Below, one piece after another: positions 1-14,070 of a stretch of DNA of 64,000 bases (its first letter is position 1; the number at the start of each line of letters is the position of its first letter). The DNA is from Lineus longissimus (taxonomy: Eukaryota; Nemertea; Pilidiophora; Heteronemertea; Lineidae). The notes below the pieces were generated by a model, which made no database searches, was not told the origin of the DNA, and was given only the letters and a program-made list of their open reading frames with translations. The DNA is taken from the NCBI RefSeq assembly GCF_910592395.1, contig NC_088312.1, positions 19,847,292-19,911,291 on the forward strand, written 5' to 3'. Both the position numbers and the translations under genes were made by a program.

Positions 1-3000
1 CGCGCCTTTTGGAACAGGTGGTGGCTTTGATGTTGAAACCATATGTCCCCTAGTTGCCCGACTCTTTATTTGAAAGACTCTGTCGATACTTACCAGTCTA
101 CATCATTTCCAAAATCCAACAAAACAGAGTGATAAGTATTTTCACTATCGCATCCTCGTATACACCAGTCTTTTCAGTGTGACTCTCCTTCTCGTAAACA
201 TGAATTTATAGTCAGGTACATACAAGAATAAAACAGGACTGACTCGCATGATGAAAATATTGGAAATCACGCCCAAGTCAAATTATGCCGTACACACGAA
301 TCAGTGAATACAACGGGCCAATCGACCATCTTCACTATACACACTCATGAAAAGCTTCTTTCTCTCAAAATCAACAGAAGACACATATCGAGATATGCCA
401 TTATTTCTTATAAGAATATTTGAACGGGTACCTTGTATAGTTTTACCCGCATGAAATAAATGTCAAGAGATTGTCACAATGGCAAAATGATATGACCCGC
501 GCACTCCATTCCAACTGACTGATCACAACATTATGCTACGTTTACCTTTCTCAATTGGATCTCACCTAATTCGAAGTTTTTCAGTGTCGGATTTAATGAG
601 GTAGTTTTTGGATATGTTAAAGGGTATTTATATATGAATACTTTATCAAGATATAAAAACGGGGTATTTTACTATAAGCTGCATGCTATATCAAACTATT
701 GTTAAGAAAAAAACACGATTGACGCAGTAAGCTGCTAGTTTATCGTGATAGAGATGATATAATCTGCAGGATATAGTGATAGAGATGATATAATATGTGA
801 TACAAAAACGATGTTAAACTTTTGAGTTGGAATATCTACAAAGGACCTTTAATTGCTTGAATACAAGCAAGGCGTTCTCAAGTCTGGTAGTAATTTGCTT
901 TTTGAAGGATGCTTATGAGATTTTTTTGTTGGACGGACCACTTTTATGGACGGACGGTTTTCCGATGCCATGCAGGTGCACGAGTTTTCGCTATCCCGTC
1001 CGAGAACCAGTCCACCGAGAATGGTTCTCCTTCCCAACCACGTTTTCAGAATGATACAAAAAGGGTTTTGCATTCGCGACTCTGATCCAATAGTGACAGC
1101 CGGGTTATCATGTTTTGAAATCAGGTTTTTGCGTTGTCAACATGACTTCTCGTTAATTTCGTTTTTCTGCAGAACTCCAAAAATTCTGGCCCACTAAAGC
1201 TGAGACCAATTTGCATCAGGGTTTTGTTAGCACAGAAAATGTCCGAGTGAGATCATACGGGGACGGGATCGTAGGGCGGCTTTAAATGTGACTGCGACAT
1301 ATTCATATTGCTGATTATATGCAATAATTCAATTGGTGCTAAACGTTTCTACTATTATATGCCGGTACAGCAAGATAGCAAGACATATTTCGAAGTAAAT
1401 TACATGTACTTGGCACAAACATGACAAAAGTCCGTCACCGAATTCCAACAGTTCGTGCGAAGACGCCCGCTATCTCATTGTATTGAACCCTGCGGTGACT
1501 TTGTGGTCGGAGCTGTTACAGCCAAATAAGACTTCTTGTAACCCAGCGTGATATTTCTTTGGGAAACATATCTCTCACTAAAAATGGGTGTTAGAGAGGT
1601 ATGTTTTATTTCTTGTTTGAACCTCACTGAATGATATCGGTGAATGAATTATTACATATCTTGTAAAAATACTTCTTTCTCGTATTCTGTGATAACGGTT
1701 ATTGATAGAGCTTCATGTATAGTAGCCTCATCGGGAATCATTATCATGGTGAAAGGCCCTATACACAGGCCTCATTCAGAGTCTTTTTTACATAGTAGTT
1801 TATTAGCTATAAAATTCCGAGTCACATGCATCATTCGGATTGAAATCATGCCAATTTGTTAATATGATCATTAAAGATTATAACGCCTACAGCCGCGTCG
1901 ATGAATAGGGGGATTTTCCGATGAACAAAGCATCGCATGGTCTTGATATAACCAGAGTCTAAAATTTATTTGAAAGACTATCTATTTGTCGTAATAGATT
2001 TCTGATATCATGTGATAGCTGGTTTCTATAACCATGCACATTCATTCATTGACCAATACGCTTAGACTCAGAAGGACACGTACTCCAGGGGGCAATATGC
2101 AGGTTTCGCAACCCCTACGACGAAGTACGACGGTCTGTCGCGACATCAACTCCAATCAAATTTATTTTTTGACACTCTTCATCATCTTCTTTACTCGGCT
2201 AGGAATCGAGGAATTAAAAAAAGAGCGATGAAATACATCTACATTCTTCGGACTACGGCGTTCTTAGCTCTCGGAACGGTTACGAAACCTACTTAAATTG
2301 TGCAACGTTGGCAGCAACCAACTCCAGTTATATGATTATATGCTGTCTCCTCTTTCGACGTCCGATGATTTTCACGAACCTCATAATCATACACCCAAAC
2401 AAAGCAATGACGTGCGCCATTGAAATCGATCCCTGCGTGCAAAGTGCGAATCAGTGTTCGCCAATCAATATTATAAATGTGAGAACAGGGTTTTACACTA
2501 CGAAAAATATTACCATGACCGTCGGACAAATTCGTATCATCTACCATTGTCTATATCCAAATTGAACATGTTGAATGACATCAAACGACCATGTATACTA
2601 TGGGGTCTGCGGTGAATATTCCAAAACGCGTAACGCTCTTAAATTGGTTAAACTAGAGTAAACAATTTAAAAAGAAGCTCATCATAGATGTCATTGTTAT
2701 TTTTAAACTTTATAAGACGCCTCCTTTAAATTCGGTTTTAGACTATTTGAGGGTACCATGTACCAAGCAACTTACCTTATTCATGTGTAAGTATTGCCAG
2801 TGCCTGTAGGTCACTTCAAGAGCTGAACGAGAATTTCTCTGTCACATCTCAGTCGGTGCTGTATGGACATTGATAAATAGCTCTCGGTGAGAGTCCGCTA
2901 TGAACGCAGGTTTTCAATATATTTTGATTCATATGGAGAATTTACTAATGATGGGTTTCTCGAAAGGCTAATAAATGACCAATTGAGAACCATCGATAGG

Positions 3001-4871
3001 GAAAAGTAGACCGGAACACGGCAGTGGCAATGACGAATGTTCTTCGGGCCCATGCTTGATGTTCTTAGGGTGATGGAAATCTACATCTTAAAAAGCTACA
3101 CTCGTGGGAATAGAGGTTTTTGAGCAAATCCAAAACCTTTTTGGGGTTTTTCATTCGTCCTCAGCTGAAATATTGAAAATCATATTGAAATCCTACCTCG
3201 TACACAAAATAGGCCTATATGAAATATGGAGAGGCGGAGTATATCATATATTGAAAACAACCGGTACCAGAATATAAATTATGCCCTGAAATGATAGGTA
3301 TTGCATTGGACCATTAGCGCACGTGGACAACCACTTCGACAGATCATTAATAATACATTCTTTGGTCGGTATATGAAATGCTACTCTATCAAAAAGATCA
3401 TTATTAATGACTGAATTCTCTAATAGAAGTTCGTGTTCAAAACCGTTCATTCATGCTTTCTTGGGCACGAAGCCCCGTTATTTGGCAGAGCTTTGAAAAT
3501 CATGGACCGAACGGTAGGGCCCTTGAGAACTCGTGATCATGAGCGCTTTTGAAATGAACTGTGTTTCTTTCTTCCTTTTCCGTATCTTTCTGCGTTCGAT
3601 ATCAGTTGGTAGTTATTTTGTCTCATCTTCAGCACCACAATGACAACGAATTACGCTGACATAAAGAGTCTTAAGATTGCAGACAGATACGAATTGTGTG
3701 AAATTCTGCATTTGCCAACAAGTCGAGTCGATTCTGTGCACTTCCGAACTGAAACCAATGGTCATAGTATTACAGTCACGTTAATCAATGCACGTTAATG
3801 AAGGCAATTGATTAGACCATGTAAAAAAGAGCGAAAACCCATTTTTCTCGGATGCTGGAATAATTATCTATAAATAGAATGATTATATATGTACATGTTG
3901 ATGTGCTTATTTCTGAAAACAGATGTATAAAATATCTCCCTATGACGTCATTCGAAGTCTAGTTATCTAATTACATGTATCTATTAGTATGTTACGTCAC
4001 TGACGCGTTCATCAGTTGCATCGTGTGGCGATGATAGGTTCTAATTAACGTGTTAATAGTAACAGCATGGTTGGCAGAAATAGGAACATGAAATTAACCA
4101 CATTTGTCATGACAATGTTGCTATGTGTTTTACTTGTGACGACAAGGATTGGCGAACAATAAAGTGTCCGGCAATAATGTCTCTAATCATGCTTGTCACA
4201 TGCAGTTTGGACAAAGGATGACAAGAGTTCACATTTGACAACTATTTACGACGAGGGCTGTGTTCTATATCTGGATTTCTGTGATTTTAAAAACCAACAA
4301 GGTGTGTAGGTTTTTTCCTTTACTTTTCACCTTATTCTCAGGTCATTTTTCGTACCAGTTCCCTACTTGTACGCATGCTTCTCCAAAAAGAGTTTGTTGG
4401 CAACAGTTAAATAAAATGGGCTGCAATTTCAAATGATCTTTTTTGGGAACATCAACTCATTTGTCTTCCAAGACGGGCCTTGTGGTATCTGAATATAACC
4501 AGATATGCTCTGTCATATTAATTTTGTTATATGAGTACTGTATTTTCCCTTTTCAAAGACATGTTCTAAATCAATATACTTGATTAACATCTTGCATCCC
4601 TGACTCTCTATAAACGTTGGTATCCAAGAATCATCGATATCAGTCAATCGTGGGTACATGTATTAGAATGAAAATACCATCGGCATCCCGGGCGAAGCAA
4701 ACGTTTTCAATGCTATCACAATATCTCGAGATACAGGTCATTTTTTAGATGTAGAGCAACTTGCTCTAGTGCTTTTGAGCCAATGGAAAAATATCAAAAT
4801 ATCTTTTCAGAATTTCCCAATGATATGACTTAATGACGCGACAAGGCAGTTTGTTGTCCCTCATTCGCAAG
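1..4871. other. Non-coding stretch before the first gene
   Basis: I see no supportable gene here. Open frames are short and mostly lack an ATG or splice signals. Small features seen are a duplicated word (gtgatagagatgatataat near 751 and 774) and a copy of the dispersed GGCGGAGTATAT repeat near 3,232. A 24-codon ATG frame at 4,089 starts with a hydrophobic run resembling a signal peptide (MKLTTFVMTMLLCVLL) but stops with no good splice donor, so I did not call it. Confidence 0.5.
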
Positions 4872-6598
4872 ATGTCAACTAGGGCCGTCTTCCTCATCTT
4901 GATCATTCATGTAGTCACTTTCCAAACACTCAAAACAGGTTAGTCATGCAAGAAGGCCCCTAATGTCGGTTTGAAAATGGAACGTCTCTTCCTGTGAGTT
5001 TTAAACGCTGACCATTGGCTTGCCAGTCGTCACAGCAACGACTGCTCTCTGCATTAATCCGCCGCGTCATCTGTACCGCCGGAGCAACAGTCAATTGCAT
5101 GCATTGTCTCTTCAGCTATCATCATCGCATCTGTAAGTTGACCAGAGTAATACTAGTAATTGATACTTTTCGATCATAAATGAGATATTTCTAGAATAAC
5201 CTGCTTTGTTCGTTTCAGCGACTGGGAGCGTCGTAAGAGCAGCCGAACCCGGCGACATCGACGGACACCTCGTCATCAGCGACAGGAGAGCTGTTATCAG
5301 TGATGAAGCGTCGCCAGAGAAAAGAAAGAGTATGTTTTTGCGACTTAACGATCTCATGTCTTACTTGGACCAAGGATTCGGCGTAAGTCTTTACTTCAGC
5401 TCTTCCCGCTTACCTACGGCGCATCTGGGCTCAGCTTGGGCTCTTGGGCGGTCCGCCGCAGTTTTGGTGTCGAAGTCTTCCGTGACGCCTAGCCAAACTG
5501 GTGTTTGCACCCTCGCCATGCCATGCTTATCATTGGAAAATTTTCAGATGTCTAGAAATGAGGATTCCTTTAAAAAATCCCACAAATTTTTGTCTAATTC
5601 CACTTTTTTTGCGAAAGCCAACACAATTCACGGCAGGTGACATGAGTCAAAAGGCAACAGCCAATCAGCGAGCAGCCGAAGAGATTTGAATAACTTTTTT
5701 CGCTGTTTTGTTATTGATTTTTTTTCTTTATTTTTATTTAGGACCGCGAAAAGGTCTCGCTGTCTTCCTTTAGTCAGACACCGAAGGAGAAGCCCAAACC
5801 AAGTCGCCCACAGGTGGCGTCCTACAACCCAGTCGCCTCAAGAAGGCCATTGTTGTCTAAAGTCGAGCGTGAAGTCACCGAGAGCACTGAGACAAACAGC
5901 GGCAGCGGCCACCTTTACAAGCAGGTGTGCAAGAGTGAGGAGAACTTTGTATCTGTTGAGACGGCAACGAACGTAAATGGTGTGACGGTGATGCTGCTGC
6001 CCGATACAAAGATATGGGAGACCACGTGTAGGAACGCCGATGTCCAGTGCTCAGGTTTGTGACGATTTTTTTTTCTTTCCAGCTATTAGCACTGCAGATT
6101 CTTGAAGAAAAGTCAATCAGTTGGTTTGATCTAAGGTTTTCTGCTTTGGTCACTGCCGCGGCAACGGGAAGGACGTGAAAGTATAGTCCTTTACAGCCCG
6201 GTTCCCTACCCGGACACGAGTTTTTTCCCTGAACCTTCCAGCAAGCATACATTGTACACAAACTTTTGACCAATCAGAATCTATAATGGCCATGACGTCA
6301 GAAGTCTTGGGAGTAGGAGCGCGTGTGAGAAAGCGGTGTTCAATCCAGAGATCGTTAGTTCGAATCCTACCAAAGAATCCTTCATGGGCATTACTCTCTT
6401 ACTTATACAGTCATATTGTTCATTCATCTTTTCGTTTCGACCTTTTCAGGCATCCGGCGTTCCCGATGCGTGCAGCGACGCGGCTGGGTGCAGGTACTTG
6501 CTCGGGAGAAGAGCCTGGAACGCTGGGACTACCAATGGATCTTGTCTAAGACAGGGTGTATGTGTACCGTACAAATTGACAGGGAATTCTGGGGATAA
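4872..6598 (+). CDS. Secreted cystine-knot ligand, neurotrophin/Spaetzle type (4 exons)
   Basis: Coding exons are 4872-4938, 5219-5382, 5742-6054 and 6450-6598. They join with phases 1, 0 and 1 to give 230 codons and a TAA stop. Exon 1 encodes a start Met and signal peptide (MSTRAVFLILIIHVVTF). Residues about 23-139 are a variable pro-region rich in Lys, Arg, Pro and Ser. The C-terminal domain has six cysteines, Cys140, 173, 180, 188, 218 and 220, ending in a C-x-C pair (GCMC). This order, with TTCRN after the second strand and a Trp-rich strand before C-x-C, is that of the neurotrophin/Spaetzle cystine knot, whose members are secreted, usually proprotein-cleaved dimers acting on Trk/p75 or Toll receptors. 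No perfect RxxR furin site is visible; ASRR and KVER lie before the knot. Spacings are shorter than in vertebrate NGF, so I cannot choose between the two branches. The knot is split by the last intron. Family level is confident; receptor and name are not. Confidence 0.82.
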
Positions 6599-6763
6599 CT
6601 ACCGGACAACTCAATTTTGACTCTCATACTTGACCGGGAAGATTTCGCTGCTTGTGGACTTCGTTGTGAATACTTAGTAGGGCCTAGCCAGAAAAGCACC
6701 AAGAAGTTACTAATAACTCCTTGCAAATCTGGAGAGTGTCAATCAAGTTAACCTGGAGAGGAG

Positions 6764-6769
6764 AATAAA
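6764..6769 (+). terminator. Likely polyadenylation signal of the cystine-knot gene
   Basis: An AATAAA lies 166 bases after the stop codon at 6598, in a stretch without open frames. A second AATAAA at 7127-7132 could be an alternative site. Confidence 0.5.
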
Positions 6770-7471
6770 CTTGGTAACTTGGTAATTTCCAATAGATTAC
6801 ATTGATTTCTGTAAAGTCGGCACTGCCCTGTCCGCCCGCCGATGATCTACGTCACTGCAATGATTATAGGTACACGTAGTTGTTTTTTAATGTCTGTCTT
6901 TTTGGACTGTGCAAAAGCAGTACAGAGGAGAACGTGTCAATGCGCTGCCTCAATGTACACAAATGCATACAAAATACTTTTCGTAACTATTGTGATCTAT
7001 TGGGGACTTAATTAGAAATTTTAAACTAAAAACCAAACTTTGGAGATATCGACCAAGCAGTTTTCTCACAGTGACCCAAAAGGACAGTCGTAACTTTTAA
7101 GTGTAACATAAAATTGTAACATTCAAATAAACCTCTCCATTGAGTTCTCATTTCTGCATGACTCAAGACATTCATGTGTTTATTTGTCTTTTTCATCGCG
7201 CTTTTGGATAAGGTGGTATGAGAAATGCACAGTATAGGCCCTAGACTATTTCCCGGGAGTTTTCATACGAGGAGCCAATTCAAGAGCGGTTTGTAAGATG
7301 CCTCCCTATTTTATTCCTGTGGCGAACACCATGACCCAGAATTCGATTCGGCCAATTGCAAAAGTTGGAGGAGAATCCATAACAAGCTGGAATGAGATAG
7401 GTACAGTGGACTATTTCATGTGAGTAGCAGATAAGAGAGCGGTTGATAAACTGCCTCCTATTTTCCTATGG

Positions 7472-7568
7472 CCAGATCCCATGGTGACGGGAATCCCTGG
7501 CAGGAATCCCATGAAGGCAGGAATCCCACACATGGTGGCGGGAATCCCATGGTGACGGGAATCCCATT
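7472..7568. repeat. Short degenerate minisatellite (gggaatcccatggtgac)
   Basis: About five imperfect copies of a 17-20 base unit around gggaatcccatggtgac lie in tandem. The unit is partly self-complementary (gggaatccc, ccatgg). Confidence 0.7.
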
Positions 7569-10500
7569 AAACACTTTTTATTAAATCATAATACTTTCAC
7601 TCTTAAATATCTTAGTGGTTCGATTTATTTACAACAAAATTAGTTTTCGATAACACAGAACTTCGAGCTGGCGGAAACTCATATTCTCGCGGAGTGAAGA
7701 TGTGGTGTCATTACAGAGCCCCTATTAGTGTTTTATAAACATCGACACATCAAACACAGTGTTGTTAGTGAGTTGCACATCTGAATTTGTACTGAACATG
7801 TGAAATAACGAATGGAAAGTTTCACAATCTGAGTTGTCGTTTAAACCTTTCATCATAAGGGCTCGTTCAGAACCCCGGTCGAATTTCCTGACCCCGGTGT
7901 AAAAGGAATGGACATCCTATAGCAACAACATGTGGGAACAGGTGGCGCTCACCAATGTAGCAATTTGAAATGTTCCCCTGAAAAAGTACCCTCATTCAGT
8001 AAAGCAAAGTTGGTGTTAGGTTATAAGATATTGTTCTTCTAAGACCCATGGCCTTTGATAAATCAGAGATTAAAAACGCATTAAAGCAATCATTCATCCC
8101 TGGAACACTCTCTTCTGAGGGCATTTAAAACTGTAACACCTATTCATCGTGATTTATCAACTCTTTATTGGTCCAGAGTTATTTTTAGTCTCCATCATGA
8201 TGGTCTTGCCAAGTGGGTAGGAGGAGGACATGCGGCTTAATACGGGACATCGATGGGAGGATGCCGGGGTCAGTCGCCGACGGGAAGGGAGTTGGTCCAG
8301 GACCCTGAAGATGAAACAAGACATATCGCTCTTGAGTGAGTGTCTCAGAAGCTTCATCCCATTTCTATGGAGAGTTTGGTTCAAAACTTATTTTAGAGCG
8401 GTCACACTCGTTTTTAACTGGAAGCTTACAAGAAGATTTGGGAGAGAAGAAGCTCAAATCATTCTTTCTTAAATCATATTCCCTAACGATCATTCCCCAC
8501 CATGGTGTTTTGCTGCGCGTTTTTACGTGCCGGGCCTGTGTTTTTGCACAAACAGCTCTGGTGAGTCGGTCCGCAGATGCTCTTGTTTTACGGGTTTCTT
8601 TTGCTTTCATGGGATACACGACCATATGCACCAGCTTCAATAGCATCCCGCGAAGTTACTATTTATAGCTCACAAGGTCATTTGCATGAGATATTGATGA
8701 CGTTTTAGTCACGTGACAGTCGGACATCGACACTTATTTCTACGCATTTGAGCTTATTTCAAAGTCTATTATCTTTGACCCTGCATTGTTTTTAGCATGA
8801 ATGATACCATAGAGTCAGAGAGAGAAATATTCAGAACAATTATTCAGTATTTCCAACACTCGAACATGTGCAAGATTGAATCCAACTGCCCTAGTTAGAA
8901 AGCCTGAATCCATTACGAAACCGCATGTTTATCCGACATTGCCTGTAATTCAGCGATGGGGAAATAGAGGGCAGCAGCTGCAGTGACGTCATCTTCGCAG
9001 AATGCTATTGGATCTTCGCTGTATTTCTCATTCAAATGGCGTGATATACACGGATGAAAGGTCAAACACTTTCTACGTGCATGTAGGGCCTATATACCTG
9101 TTTAAACTGTTTATTGCTTTATGGTACTGCCACCACTGAAATAATGGAATCTCCGCATGATAATGAGTCACCCTGTAAATAACGGTCGCTATGGCGCTGA
9201 AGTGGAGAAGCCTAATTCAATTCGATTCCGCCTAGTGGCGCTGAAGAGACAAACTCTCCCCAGTGCCGAAATTAAAAAATTTCAGACACTGGAATTGATC
9301 AATTGCCGCCATCATGGATATGTCAGCATGGTTTTGACAATCCTACGTCATAAACTGTGTCGCCAGTTCAGACCGTAAATCTTATTCAGGCCGAATTAGT
9401 GCATGCCACTTTTTCTCATAAAACGTTTTATTTTATTAATAAATAACAAAATAGGATCTTTATAGATAACATTTGACATTTACTAGTGGCTTTTAAGATG
9501 ATTGCACGGAGAACTACAAATGCAGCGTAGGGCATTGCGGGCTTTGTGGTGACGCGATAGCCTCACAGCAATAAGATCATGGAGGTATCTATATCATAAT
9601 ACTATAAGGCGGCTCGCTAAAGTGCCATTTGGGGGTCGTGTTTCGTCTCGAAATTTTGCACGTTTGCAGGTGATATGTTATCCTGATGCAACGTCATGTT
9701 TATTTTCGGAAATTTACTTCAGCGGAGCAGTAATGAGGGATTTTTAATCAAACACGGTCAATTCTCCTTATCACTCACGGAAGCCAAGCCATTGCTGTTC
9801 AGTTATGCAGGGGATTAATGAATCACCTGCACTCCCTGTGGGGTGACTAACACTACCTGTTGAACGGCTGGCTGTAGGGGGATGATTGGAACAGCCTGTA
9901 CACGTGTTGACCTGCTGAACCAAGGTTAATGTTATTTTCAATCCACGATTGTAGGTCACCTGATCTTCGAGATTTCGCGGGAAAGAAATTGTAAACAAAC
10001 GCATGTGTGCAGTTCAAATGTAAACAAAAATGTATTTTGATACTTTTGGTTGCTGGACTTGGGTTTTCCCGCAGTAAGGAGCTGGGGTCAAATTGATGGT
10101 CTATCGTATATTGGTACTGTATTAGCCAGAGCTAGCCCTTGATTATGAAGGGATTTTCAAATTAAGGTTACAATGGTATGTTTATGTGCTCACCACAGCT
10201 TTCAAAACTTGATGTATCTGATCGAGGCACTCTGAACTTGGCATGGCCTTATCAAGGAGCTGCTCACGGTGCTGAACTTCTAGCTTGCCTGTCGACTAAG
10301 TGCCTTGCCCGAGATCATGCTACATGTAGGAGGAGCACGCATTTTAAAGTTTTAGTAGTGATAGTGCAATTGGTCCGAGCCATTTGGAGGCCAACATGTG
10401 AAGGCCTATCTGGGTTCTCCTTCATCTCCGTATAAAAAGGGGCATATTGCTGACTAAGGAACGAGGTATATTCACATTGCCTCATCATCTCATTCGGACC

Positions 10501-11983
10501 AATTGATTTACTTTTATATGCACGCATACAGCACGCCACAGGGTCCGAGTCTGTGGACAAATGGTTGGTTTAATTTGTCTCTTCGATATTGCTCCTTTGA
10601 TATTGCATTATATTTTCATTGCAATTCAATCTATTCAAGGTATAGCCCATTTGAACCTGCCTGCGCCACGGGTACAATGCTAGTTATTAATAATACCTCC
10701 ATGATAAGATAGAGTCTTTCCTGATCTACACCCGCGGTACTCCTTTTCAAGATGGTGGCAAGTAGAGGCGTTGTAAGGTCTCATTAGGGAGTGGGTTTTT
10801 TGTATTCATGTGCGGCCAATCCCTAACCGTAGTTCCTAAAATCATTGATTTCTCGGTCCTCACAGTATGTCAGTGTTGATTCAGCAGTTGTTTTGGCAAA
10901 GATATGTTTTTTATTGAGTTTCTGAAACCTAGAGCGCTACTCAATAGGCAGTTAACAAGAAACTACGCATTTACTGTTGTTGCTGACGTATGTGTACACT
11001 GAACTTGGTATGTGCGTCGGCCCCGTGTTGAAATGCCGTCCAGTGCCAGTTGGTGCGTTTTTCGCTGATTTGTGCAAAATTCAACATATCTCAAAAGTTC
11101 AACGGTTGACCCTCGTTTTTTTTAAATTTTTGTGTAGCGTAACCAACTGTCTTTCATGGGAGAATGGTCACTGTAAGAATTATTCAGGATGAAATGTATA
11201 ATATTTGGGGTTTTTCCTGATTGTCCGGCCCAATTGGCAATATTGCCATTTGGGATGGTGAACAGAGCTGGGAGCAAATGCGACGCTTATGATTTATTTA
11301 AAGAAATAAAATGCCCGATTTAACATCCTGCAGAATCAGGGGAATCGGGCGTTTCCAGTGATATACGACACAAATGGGTTGTCCTCATGCATTCACTTTG
11401 GAAATGCATTTTAAAATAGATGTTACGTCCTGTTAATGGGGCACGTCATCATCGCGTACATTTGGGAAAAACTCCCTAACGAGACCTAAGGAACGAATCA
11501 GCGCCTCTAGTGTCAAGATTAGTTGCAGGCAAAAGAATGCTAGGGGAATCCAAGAGGGGAATCCCAACTACCGTGTTCTGTTTCAGTACTAGGAGTAGAA
11601 CTGGATCAAGTTTTCTTTTCAATTCCGCCCTGGTTATAATTTGCTGCGTTTCCATGAGATCAAGTTTTGGACGTTTATCCGAATTGAAGGGTTACTCGAG
11701 TTTCGTTTGGAAAGTCTGGTTCTTGGTCTTCTTAGGAAAGGTGGGTTTTTTGTGTGATCAGATTCAAAACTCGTGGAATGAGTCATTCAATGATTGGAGT
11801 CATTCGCTCTGTCATCTCATGTCATCTCTATACTACCCTAGACAACCTAGTCTAGTTATTCCGGGCCATTCTGGGGGCTTTAGCTGATCCACGATACAAG
11901 TTCCTTCCTATCTAATCTATGGTTATTCTGAGCTCATGAGCTGACCATAGGAAGTTGTGCTGTGGCGTGGGAGGCTAGCACCA

Positions 11984-12000
11984 CCCCCCCCCCCCCCCCG
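11984..12000. repeat. Poly-C tract
   Basis: An uninterrupted run of about 16 C after accacc. A similar run of about 14 C lies at 34791-34804. Length is likely to vary between individuals or assemblies. Confidence 0.9.
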
Positions 12001-12794
12001 ATCCCCAAATCCAAACCTCCACACTGATGGGTCATTTTACAGACGTACACTTCCTCCGTTACTCCCTTGGAATCATATACATATACATGTATAGGCAGGG
12101 CCCATGGTCGGACCAGTCTGCATCATGTTATCATTCAAACTACCTTCTTTTAAGCCTGCCAGGACCTTACCCTTGGGTTTTTCCTCCAACAACATTTTAT
12201 ACTAAACTGAACATCTGACACCCACAACAAAATCATTTTTAGGGAAGTTGTTAAATTGCTTATCAAATTCATGACCACAGTTCAGCTGATCCAAAGTTGG
12301 CACGGGTTGAGAACATGTATCAAGTACAGGCCTCATTCTATTTTTAGGTCATTGGCATTATAGTGCGACAAGATAATGGTGTAGCATGATAATTGATCAT
12401 GACCCAATCCGACATTAACTCATCGTTTTCAAAGATTACATAAATGAATAATGCCCTTTAAATATTTGCCACACACCCACCCGAAAGTCCCAACTTAAAA
12501 CTGATTCATATGTCACATTTTCAGAACCCACAGCATGACTAAATTGACCTTTGCGGTTTAGAATTTAAGACTCTGTCTTTCCAAGGCATTACGTTCTTCA
12601 ACAAAAAGAGGTAAGGTCTGAACTGGCGAATAATATTTCTCTCAGAAAGTAGCCACTCAAAGGTATTGGTACAATTATAGGCTCTGTGCGCATTACTGTG
12701 TACTACCAGCTATAATTGTACCACTTGGCCTTATGAAACAACATTATTTAAAAAAATTCAACTACTAGTACTAAAGAAAAAAGTATGAGTTCCA

Positions 12795-12975
12795 GTTGAA
12801 CCTCCCTTAGCGGACACATCGGGTGGCAGGACACCTTCTGTGTCTTCTTTGTTGTGGTCACTTATTTGCGGAATTGGCCATTTATGTCTGATTTGACCTC
12901 TGTAATAAGGATACCTCTGATCTCTATTATGGACAGTATTGGTAAGTCCCAAGCCAAGGATATCCTTAACGGAGC
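12795..12975 (-). mobile_element. MITE family 1, degenerate copy
   Basis: Read on the minus strand, this aligns through its length with the better copies at 21913 and 44084: attaaggacacc, the inner gtcc-taatagagagg words, the agaggtcaaat core, and the gtgtccgctaaggg end with a gttcaactgg terminus. Both ends are degraded. It produces a 103-codon minus-strand frame that is not a gene. Confidence 0.6.
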
Positions 12976-13152
12976 AAGTCGATGCCTTTGTCTCTGTTCC
13001 AGGTGAGGAAGACGTCTCACTTTCGTTCTTTGCCGGCTGGAACTCTGCCTGGTTTTGTTTCCTGGCCACAAAGTCGAAGGAGTCGTGTCTTGAGATAGTG
13101 CTAGGCTAGGCTAGCACTTTACAGAGGTTCCTATGTTGGGCACTCTGCAGTA

Positions 13153-13262
13153 TACAGTAGACCCTATCTATTAAGGATAGCCAAGTTGGGAGTTACAAAG
13201 GCTGTCCTAATGGGGAGGTGTCCTAATTACAGAGGTCACCAATTTGGGACAAAATCGATGTC
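13153..13262 (+). mobile_element. MITE family 1, truncated copy
   Basis: Starts with the family terminus tacagtagaccctatctatt and continues through the first half (gtcctaatggggaggtgtcc, acagaggtcacc, ttgggac). The 3' half is missing. Confidence 0.6.
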
Positions 13263-13900
13263 TGGTGCGATTTCACCTCGATACACTCCTCCTTTAAATA
13301 TTTGAAAGGTGGCTAACATTTTTATCAATATCTGTTGTACAGCTGCCACTTTAGATAAGATTAATTGTCCGAATTTCAAATTTTTGAAATGCCCTCCTTT
13401 CGTGATTTAAAAATAGATATGAGGGGAATCCCAGTGGAAATTAGGTCAGGTTGTGTTGAGTCATGTTTCACTTTCTTGCTAAGGGGTTTCTACATACTGT
13501 GTCAACAGGTTTAAGTCTGGTTAAAACCATTGACTGTGTATTTTATTAACGCAAATTTCACAGCTGGTTTTAATTCATATAGGATTGTACTTCCAGTACA
13601 ATTCTGATGAGCGTGAACGCCTCTTAAATCTTACCTGGAAGTAGAAGAGGGGGGATTTCAAATTCCAACTCAAATTGATGTGAAATTTGTGGAAATCCCG
13701 GGCTATATATAGTGAGTCATGTTCCTGTTACCAGGGAAGGGATATATTTATGAATGAAATCTTCACAACATATCTTAATCAAAGAAGATCGAACTAAGTG
13801 AAATGGAGTATCAAAACTTTCGGAATAGAAATGGAAAGTGTTGGACATTTTAGCTGTTGAAGTTTTGTCATCATGTAGTTTGGGTACACAGTAGGCCTAC

Positions 13901-14070
13901 TACAGTGTAACTTCTCTATTAAGGACACCCTTGGGACTGACAAGTGCTGTCCTTAATAGAGAGGTGTCCTGATTAGAGAGGTCAAATTGAATGGAAACAA
14001 CCTATTTGGGACCAAAACCAGTGTCCTTAATAGAGAGGTTGTCCTTAAAAGAGAGGTGTTCGCTAAGGGA
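13901..14070 (+). mobile_element. MITE family 1, nearly full copy
   Basis: Starts tacagtgtaacttctctatt and ends near gtgttcgctaaggg. It shares the ordered internal words of the family: gggactgacaagtgctgtcc, tcctgattagagaggtcaaa, tttgggaccaaaaccagtgt. It has no coding capacity. It lies about 400 bases upstream of the A20 start codon. Confidence 0.8.

Noticed and set aside
4089-4163. Signal-peptide-like ATG frame (MKLTTFVMTMLLCVLL)
   Set aside because: Stops after 24 codons with no usable donor, and no following exon could be matched.
6312-6380. tRNA-like stretch ending gttcgaatcctaccaa
   Set aside because: A B-box-like word is present, but no A box, matching acceptor stem or anticodon arm could be drawn; at most a tRNA-derived repeat remnant.
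12758-13069. Minus-strand frame with CSVKDILGL, resembling the eh1/TN motif of homeobox proteins
   Set aside because: The motif is encoded by attaaggacaccctt-type bases of a decayed MITE family 1 copy; no homeodomain or splice support.
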